DNA of 64,000 nucleotides from contig NC_016459.1 in assembly GCF_000226115.1 (NCBI RefSeq), positions 3,850,501 through 3,914,500 on the forward strand, in the 5' to 3' direction. Positions 57,930 through 64,000 of this stretch are shown in pieces. Positions within the stretch are counted from its first letter, which is position 1. Every line of letters begins with the position of its first letter. A program made the translations under genes and the position numbers. This DNA is from Thermothielavioides terrestris NRRL 8126. Lineage: Eukaryota; Ascomycota; Sordariomycetes; Sordariales; Chaetomiaceae. The notes under the pieces were generated by a model. The model saw only the letters and a list, made by a program, of their open reading frames with translations, searched no databases and was not told where the DNA came from.

Positions 57930-58643
57930 TCAATTGCGACGGAAGTTGGGCCGTTTCGCACCCTCCGTGGGGAACATCGTCATCGCCCTCTTCTTGTCCC
58001 CGACCTTGGCCCCGCTGAAGTGCATCGACGAAGCTCTCCTCTTCTTGACAACCTTGATCCAACCGTCGTCTTTCTCGTCCTCTTCGTCATCCTCGGCGAT
58101 AGCACTCTCATTTGCCAGTTTGTCGTCCTTGGACATGGGCGGAAGCTTTCCCCAGGCCGGAAGATGCGGCAGGCCGGCGATGATGCTCTCCAGAGTTGTC
58201 CACGATTCGGGGCTGAGGGCCCAGGGACCCCTTGCTTCCTCCCTGAGCGCGTCGGACGGGACGGTGAACAGTCTGAGGCTGACATACGACTGCTTCGGCC
58301 AGGGTCGCTCGTCGGTCAGCGTCAGGAGAACGCCGGTGTCGGGGTGCGGCGGGCTGGGGTGGAGGGGGATCTGGTGCCGTCGGAAGTTTGAGTCGGACTG
58401 GAACTTGCCGCCAAGCGACTCGCCCGCTCTGAAGGATGTTATCAGAAATATCTCGGCCTGATCGGGAGAGGGGATGTTGTAGATGAGCACTGGGTGGTCG
58501 AATATATCGGGGGGGATGTTTCCCACCTTGCATTTGATGTAGCGCTGGGCGGGCAACCATGCGATGTTGCCGCGGACGAGGGTAGCGGGACGGTTGGCCG
58601 TCGATGCGGAGTTGGAGGGTCGACGCTTTTGAGGCGTTGCCAT
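57930..58643 (-). CDS. Conserved hypothetical fungal protein
   Basis: Single exon, 237 residues, ATG at 58643. The ordered part (residues 20-170) contains RGNIAWLPAQRYIKCKVGNIPPDIFDHPVLIYNIP, then QAEIFLITSFRAGESL, then a YVSLRLFTVPSDALR block. This is the layout of a small family of fungal proteins with no assigned function (alternating beta strands, no catalytic motif seen). The C-terminal third is acidic then basic (EDDEEDEKDDG, KKRRAS, KKRAMT), suggesting a nuclear or nucleic-acid-associated protein. No signal peptide or membrane helix. Confidence 0.75.
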   Translation of the reverse strand: MATPQKRRPSNSASTANRPATLVRGNIAWLPAQRYIKCKVGNIPPDIFDHPVLIYNIPSPDQAEIFLITSFRAGESLGGKFQSDSNFRRHQIPLHPSPPHPDTGVLLTLTDERPWPKQSYVSLRLFTVPSDALREEARGPWALSPESWTTLESIIAGLPHLPAWGKLPPMSKDDKLANESAIAEDDEEDEKDDGWIKVVKKRRASSMHFSGAKVGDKKRAMTMFPTEGAKRPNFRRN

Positions 58644-59208
58644 GGTTGCGAGAGGATGTGTTTGTGTCGTGCTTCAGGGATGCTTGCTCCTGTTTGCGTG
58701 TTGTCAGGCGAGGTAGTCGACCTGGTGCGGTGCCGAGGTGTTGTGCGATGTTTCGCGCGCTGAAGGGTGCGGTCCAGGTGGGGGAAGCATTGTGAGGTTT
58801 AATATCCAAGGCCATCTAGTGGCTGCTTGGATCACGTAACGAGGACAAGCCGCGTGTCTCGACGACGGTCGTAGTGTTATTTGGGACGGTAAGTACAATG
58901 ATGTCTACCAAAGGCACAGTCCCGCACATCCTCGGCCTGAACAGGGATTTAGATGGCCTGTTCAATCAGCGGCCAAGCGAAAAAAAATGAGAGACATGGA
59001 GCCCTTCACATCTAGGCATTGAAAGGTTCCTGGCAGATCAGGAATCGGAGCAAAACTTCCCAAGTGCATTTGACTCGCCTTTCCGCAAGCAACGTGTGTT
59101 GGAACTGCACTCTTGCGGTTCTAGCAAGTCGCTCAAGCTTCTAGGCTTTGCCTTGACAGCATCAACTTCCTATGGAGTCACAAACAGGGTATTTAGGAAA
59201 TTCCGCTG

Positions 59209-59271
<63 letters not shown>

Positions 59272-60849
59272 GCCTCATAAGACGCAAAGAATTCATTTAT
59301 AGGCTGCGAGGTATTCATGAAGTCTACTTGAACAACTTTGCATCAACGAAACCATAAAAAAATCTCTCTTATTGCAATGTGTGCAAGTCAGGTGTCTCTC
59401 TTCTCGCTCTTCCAACTTCGCAGGTCCGCGAGCTGTGAAGGCTCAACAAAAGACGGCTGTCGCAGACAAGTGAGTACCCCGAGTTTGCAATGGTGCTGAG
59501 TTACACACCATGTTTTCCCTTTATAAGAGACCTGAGCGCTCAGAGGACCCGGGATCATGGTTGTGCTGGCCTCTCGCAATACTGGCCATTATGGGAGCTA
59601 CACCGCAAGTCGCTGCCCAGAACCGGCAATCTCTTTGCGATTGTCCCGTGGGCACTCTTCAGCTGGTGGGTACTCCTTGCTGACCCGGCCATGTCCGCGC
59701 GACACATGGATGGGTTCGCGACAGAAAGGTGGCTGAGCAAACAGACAGCCGATTCCCGGACAGCAATTAAGCTTACGCTGGACCGGACCAGGGTCCTTTA
59801 CCGCCTGTTTGAGGAGTCAGCTCGAGGTGTTCCCAACCATAGGGGCAACTGCTGCAGCAGCTTGCAGGTACAGTACCGGTACCTACTTGTTGCGGCAAGG
59901 CGTTTTTCTGCACCCCATCCAAGGCGCGAGGACCGCGAATTGTAACCACTGACATAGCACAAGCCATGTTTGCTTCGTCATCACAGGAAACAGGGTAGAC
60001 GCGTCCGGGTTTCTGTCAGCCGCGCGGCGGGCTTGAAACGGGATGGGCCGCGAAGATACCTAGCCAGCAGTGGAAAGGTTCCGCAGGGACAGGGACGGGA
60101 GCGGTTGGCTTGCAATCTCAGCCAGCCCCGGGCTCACTGTAAGGCTTCCCGCGAGAACACCCGAGAGGCGTCCGGCTGTGCGGCAGCGATGCCGGTCCGC
60201 TGGACCCGCGGCTTGCGGGGAGTTGCAGGTTGATTGTTCACTGTGCAAGCTGTGGGAACAGCGCCCTTCATCATCTCGAAGTTGTTTCAATAGCGCCGGC
60301 CAGCGACAAAGGCAGCCTCTGCCAGCCATCGGTTGGCGGTTTTTAGGCCCAACACAGAACAATGCGCCCCCCAAGCCTCGCCATCCACCTGAAAGGCGGC
60401 CCCACCACGTGGTTCTGAGCCAATGAACAGACGCCGACCTGCCTGGGCCGCCTGACTCGACCTACGTGTGCCGACAGTGCGTGAACAACGGGGTTGTGCG
60501 TCGCGTGAGAGGACAACGGCGAGGAGGCGAGATGCCTCGGGAACCCTCCAGCACGCAAAAGATATATAAACCCAGGTACCGGTTTCTCCCTTGCCAAAGA
60601 TCACCTGTAACGTGCAGTATCCCACAGCACTCCGTGTATATGTCACTACGGCTCACCTCAGCCTCTCTATTCACGTTCTGCAAGAAACCGCTGCCAAATT
60701 TCTGCTTTAGTTTGGCCTGATCAGACTTCGACTGCACATCACATCGCTCAACACAATCGCATCAAGCCCATCCACCAACCCATCTTCCTCGTCCTTTCCA
60801 TCAGTTGGTGCGTTACAACACCGGAACCCGACCAAGAAATCCGCACACA
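58644..60849. other. Intergenic DNA with a long A homopolymer
   Basis: 2.2 kb upstream of both flanking genes. Frames such as 59490-59945 show no family motif. A TATATAAA box lies at about 60563, and C/A-rich leader sequence occurs before the start at 60850. Confidence 0.4.
59212..59269 (+). repeat. Uninterrupted A homopolymer, about 58 nt
   Basis: Pure A tract after CCGCTGTCT and before CCGCCTCAT. No target duplication could be identified. Confidence 0.9.
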
Positions 60850-62208
60850 ATGACGGTCCCCGATCCCAAGCCCTTCGCCCGCGAGCTCCTGATCGCCCAG
60901 CTCGCCGTCCAGCGCGCCTCCCTCGCAACCAAGCTCGTCCTCGCCACCATCCCCCCACCCACAACCCAGACCACCAACGCAAACCAGACCTCCGACAACC
61001 AACCATCCTCCACCGCCGCTCACACCCCGATCAGCCCCTTCCGGCACCATCCCCACCCCCAGCAAGACCGGGCATCATCACAAACCACCAGCCTCGCCCA
61101 CCGATCGCTGGCCAAAGCCGACACGTCGCCGGTGACGGTGGCCGACTACGCCGCGCAGGCGCTGCTCGTCGCCGCCGTGCACGCCGCGTTCCCGCGCGAC
61201 GCGGTGCTGGGGGAGGAGGACGCGGACGCGCTGCGCGCCGACCCGGCGCTGGCGGCAAGGGTGTGGGAGGTGGTGGATTCTGCGTGGCTCGAGGGGGAGG
61301 GGGACGGTGGGGAGGGATGGAATGTTGGTGGGAGTGGGAGTGATGGGAGTGGGAGTCGGGTGGTGCTCGGCCGGCCGAGGTCAGTGGAGGAGATGCTGGA
61401 TTTGATCGCGCTTGGTGGTGGTGGTGGTGGTGGTGGGGCGGATGGGAGGGGGAAGGGGAGGGATACGAGTCGCGGGCGGGTGTGGTGCATGGATCCGATG
61501 GATGGGACGAGTGCGTTCTTGCAGGGCGGGCAGTACGCGGTTTCGCTCGCGCTGTTGGAGGACGGGAAGGAGGTGCTCGGCGTGCTTGGGTGTCCGAATC
61601 TGATGCCTGGTGTTGGGGGCAGGGTGCAGGAGCGGGTGTGCGATCGGGATGGCATGGGCGTGATGCTGGCTGCGGTGAAGGGCCAGGGGGCCAGCTGGCG
61701 GCCGATGGGGAGGGGCGGGTTGTTGCCTGCGACGAGGATCGATCGTGGGAGGGGGAACGCCCCGGTTGAGCTGCGCGATGTGCACTTTGTGGACTCGTCG
61801 AACAGTCCGGCGACGCTAACCGGCAAGGTGCGCGAGCTGGCCGAGATCACCGGGGCGCTCTATCCGGCGCCGACCGAATTGTACTCGTCGCACATGCGAT
61901 ATGCTGCCATGGCGCTGGGCGGGCGGGAGTTTGTGCAGCTGCGTTGGCCGAAGCCGGGCAAGGGTCCGTGGTCCATCTGGGACCACGCCGGCTCGCAGCT
62001 CATCTACGCGGAGTCGGGCGCGGGCAAGGTGACCGACTTGGCTGGCAATCCCATCAACTTCACCACCGGGGAGAAGCTGTCGAAGAGCTGGGGGTTGATC
62101 ACGGCCGACGAGACCATCCATGGGAAGATCCTGGCGTTGGTTACCGGGATGCTTGCTGCGGATGCCAGCCCCCATGCATATAAAGGGCATTCTGCGAGTG
62201 GGCACTAG
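60850..62208 (+). CDS. 3'(2'),5'-bisphosphate nucleotidase, HAL2/MET22 family
   Basis: Intronless, 452 residues from ATG 60850. Hydrolyses 3'-phosphoadenosine 5'-phosphate to AMP in sulfate assimilation; lithium- and sodium-sensitive in yeast. Inositol-monophosphatase superfamily metal sites: KADTSPVTVADYAAQ (K and D of the family motif), GEED at 121-124, DPMDGT at 215-220 (usually DPIDGT) and WDHAG with D378. The fold's GGQYAVSLALLEDG block is also present. Compared with about 350-360 residues in yeast, it has a Ser/Pro/Gln-rich insert near residues 35-85 and a Gly-rich insert near 155-210. An upstream in-frame ATG-less extension is ignored. Probably cytosolic. Confidence 0.9.
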   Translation: MTVPDPKPFARELLIAQLAVQRASLATKLVLATIPPPTTQTTNANQTSDNQPSSTAAHTPISPFRHHPHPQQDRASSQTTSLAHRSLAKADTSPVTVADYAAQALLVAAVHAAFPRDAVLGEEDADALRADPALAARVWEVVDSAWLEGEGDGGEGWNVGGSGSDGSGSRVVLGRPRSVEEMLDLIALGGGGGGGGADGRGKGRDTSRGRVWCMDPMDGTSAFLQGGQYAVSLALLEDGKEVLGVLGCPNLMPGVGGRVQERVCDRDGMGVMLAAVKGQGASWRPMGRGGLLPATRIDRGRGNAPVELRDVHFVDSSNSPATLTGKVRELAEITGALYPAPTELYSSHMRYAAMALGGREFVQLRWPKPGKGPWSIWDHAGSQLIYAESGAGKVTDLAGNPINFTTGEKLSKSWGLITADETIHGKILALVTGMLAADASPHAYKGHSASGH

Positions 62209-62356
62209 CCATTGGGGGCTTGGGTTGAACATTTTCTCTTTCCCGGCGTTGATGGTGGTTTTCAGGACGGCGAAGCGTTCAGGGCGCCCATAGCTGAGCA
62301 AGTTTGAGGTTGAGTTTTCTGCCTATGATTAGAGCGGCGCTGCCAATTTCTTGCGA

Positions 62357-62422
<66 letters not shown>

Positions 62423-62860
62423 TTTGTTTGTTTGTTTGTTTGATAGCCACAGAAAATTCATTCATATTTGAGATCACTGCAAACTCTAACGAGGTGAAAT
62501 GCTACTAGACGTACTGTTCCTCGTATTACAATTGGAGTTAAGTCATGGGGTCAAGAAGTCTTGTTCATGCCCTATGGGCTCCTTCTCCCGAATAAATCCT
62601 TGATGCTCCATTTCCTGGGACGCTGCATCTCAAACATGAGCCCCCCGGATGGCTCGCGTAACAAGCGCTTTGGGATCAACACCCGAGCAGGATAGCCTGG
62701 TCCATCATGTGCATCCCACACGGTTGTGGCGCCTCCAGCTGAATCGAGCAAACTGACTCGTTCCACACCAGGGAAGTAGACAGCAGATACTTCAGGCCTC
62801 TTTCCCAGTCAGTGCCCAGTGAGGTGTTTCGACGCATCGGCAGGACGGTGCTCGCCTCAC
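62209..62860. other. Intergenic DNA with a long T homopolymer
   Basis: Convergent 3' region of the nucleotidase and the minus-strand gene that follows. It contains the T tract and (GTTT)n; no gene is recognised. Confidence 0.4.
62359..62440 (+). repeat. T homopolymer of about 63 nt followed by (GTTT)n
   Basis: Pure T at 62359-62421, then GTTT repeated about five times. On the minus strand this is (AAAC)n leading into a poly-A tail, a shape seen at the 3' ends of some retroposons. No retroposon body is recognised next to it. Confidence 0.88.
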
Positions 62861-63154
62861 TCACGGCTGTGGTGAGCTTGACGCGGGTGTAGGGACCGGC
62901 AAGGCGTATTCAGTCATTTGGTCCCGTCTTTGACGCCTCGCTTGGCGGAGCAGCGGGTTGGCGAAGGCGCATCCAGCCATACCAAGGCAGGCAACGGCTA
63001 AACCCACGCTCCCCAGAATAATGGCCACAATGACAAACGTGGACGAGTCGTTCGGCGCGCTCGGGGGAGGCTCTGTCGGATCATTTGGGGCAGTGATTGC
63101 TCCCGACGCTGTGCCGAGTTTGGCAGGGACGGTTTCAGCGTTTGTGGCTCCCAT
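62861..63154 (-). CDS. Small single-pass membrane protein, hypothetical
   Basis: Single exon, 97 residues, ATG at 63154. The first 40 residues are rich in T, A, P, N and S. A single hydrophobic helix (FVIVAIILGSVGLAVACLGM) sits at about 40-62, followed by an Arg-rich cytoplasmic stop-transfer (RQARRQRRDQ) and a proline/serine tail. The layout resembles the end of many fungal wall-sensor type proteins, so this could be the last exon of a larger gene whose upstream exons I could not see. No enzymatic motif. Confidence 0.42.
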   Translation of the reverse strand: MGATNAETVPAKLGTASGAITAPNDPTEPPPSAPNDSSTFVIVAIILGSVGLAVACLGMAGCAFANPLLRQARRQRRDQMTEYALPVPTPASSSPQP

Positions 63155-63867
63155 CGTGGCTGCGTGGCTGCTGTGGCGGCATCAGTAGGACTAAGGTTGA
63201 AAACATCTGAATTCGAACACCAGAGGGACAAGACAAGAGGGATAGAAAGGCCTCGCTGCGGCCACCCGCCTTGTGCTTTGGGAGAGGGGTATGTGCATCA
63301 ACGCACAAGACGTGTGGTGGGTTGGACCGGCCGACCAGCAAACAGGTCTCCAGTTACAGTTCCGGTTACTGTTACGCTAACATTATCTGTTTGTCAAAAG
63401 CAAATGATGTGCGACTCAACAGCACCCGATAGCTCAAGCGGCGCTGCTAGCACCAGCGTCGTTGCTAAGCAACACAGTCAGGGCACTCGGGTGTCTGGTG
63501 ATCCGCAGCGTCCCCAAGCTATCCTGTGCAGTCACCGAGGTGGCCGACTAGACGAGACTTAGGCTAGGTCTTGGATGGTTTAGCAGCATTTCACCTTGAT
63601 CACTACATCCACTGAAGCATCCTGCCTACCGGCAAGCTTGAACAAGACTGGCAACTCTCCAATTTCTCCATCCGTAGGCAATCATTCACCTTCCGTTTCT
63701 GGTAGGCGTCAAGCATGGGCTATTGGTCAGCAATGCCCCCGCTTGCGTCATTCGTGGGTAAATTGTCGATGGCCTTATCAGTTGCCCAGCCACCAGAATC
63801 CCCAACTCTCTTCTTCTGGAATTTCTTTTCTTCGTAAAATCCCAAACGTCGTGTCCGTGTCTGTGCC
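63155..63867. other. Intergenic DNA between divergent genes
   Basis: No gene is supported. CT-rich sequence before 63868 (CTCTCTTCTTCTGG near 63806) is a plausible core promoter of the last gene. Confidence 0.4.
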
Positions 63868-64000
63868 ATGGACGAAAAAACAACCAACATACTGCCCTCG
63901 TACCAGCCGCCCGCGGACGCTCCGCAATGGCGGCGGCAGCGGCCGAGGAGAAGTAGAGCGCTGCGACTCTTGGCACTTGGCTGCCTGTGCTTCATTGCCT
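63868..64000 (+). CDS. 5' end of a membrane or secreted protein gene, truncated by the window
   Basis: ATG 63868 in good context (GTGCCATGG) opens a frame to the window end (44 codons). It has a polar N-terminus (MDEKTTNILPSYQPP), a basic cluster (RRQRPRRSR) and the beginning of a hydrophobic helix (LRLLALGCLCFIA). This arrangement is typical of type II membrane proteins of fungi. Family unknown because the rest is missing. Confidence 0.5.
   Translation, partial: MDEKTTNILPSYQPPADAPQWRRQRPRRSRALRLLALGCLCFIA

Noticed and set aside
1..64000. tRNA, rRNA and CRISPR features
   Set aside because: I scanned by eye for tRNA B-box-like GGTTCGAATCC patterns with a matching acceptor stem, and for regular spaced repeats, and found none. 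A tRNAscan-SE run would be decisive.

Overview
The window looks like nuclear DNA of a filamentous ascomycete, most likely a Sordariomycete and probably Sordariales. Genes are GC-rich with short introns (GTAAGT/GTGAGT donors, CTNAC-like branch points). Families are typical of these fungi: HET domain, SAT4-type membrane protein, fungal opsin, UstYa/DUF3328, fungal gelsolin, and an Mtr-like amino acid permease. Transposons are saturated with C-to-T changes at CpA, the signature of repeat-induced point mutation (RIP).

Layout. 0.6-3.8 kb: a secreted DUF3237 protein and an intronless HET-domain protein. 3.8-10.3 kb: gene-poor GC-rich DNA with two inverted copies of a small TTAA-flanked inverted-repeat element that carries telomere-like repeats. 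10.3-12.1 kb: a three-exon sugar transporter. 14.3-19.0 kb: a MetE-like enzyme, a three-repeat gelsolin-like protein and a five-exon SAT4-type membrane protein. 20.6-23.1 kb: a small secreted protein and a microbial-type opsin that lacks the retinal-binding lysine. 24.6-25.7 kb: a decayed gene.

25.7-37.1 kb is a transposon block. It holds a full-length Ty1/copia element with a GTTTT target duplication, then a Mutator-like element with long terminal inverted repeats. The Mutator-like transposase is split by a solo LTR with a GAAGA duplication. 37.6-43.1 kb is a GC-rich island with a small secreted peptide, two proteins with paired HxxHC motifs (UstYa-type) and an Mtr-like permease. It could be a small ribosomal-peptide locus, but this is an inference. 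44.7-50.7 kb is a second copia element (target duplication AGGCC) inserted into an older coding sequence, parts of which remain on both sides.

53-64 kb returns to ordinary gene space: three conserved-looking hypothetical proteins, a HAL2/MET22-type bisphosphate nucleotidase, a small one-pass membrane protein and the start of a gene that runs off the window. Long A or T homopolymers (58-63 nt) occur at 5.4, 59.2 and 62.4 kb, with an A-rich tract at 13.3 kb.

Only the HxxHC island suggests joint function. No tRNA, rRNA or CRISPR was recognised by eye.
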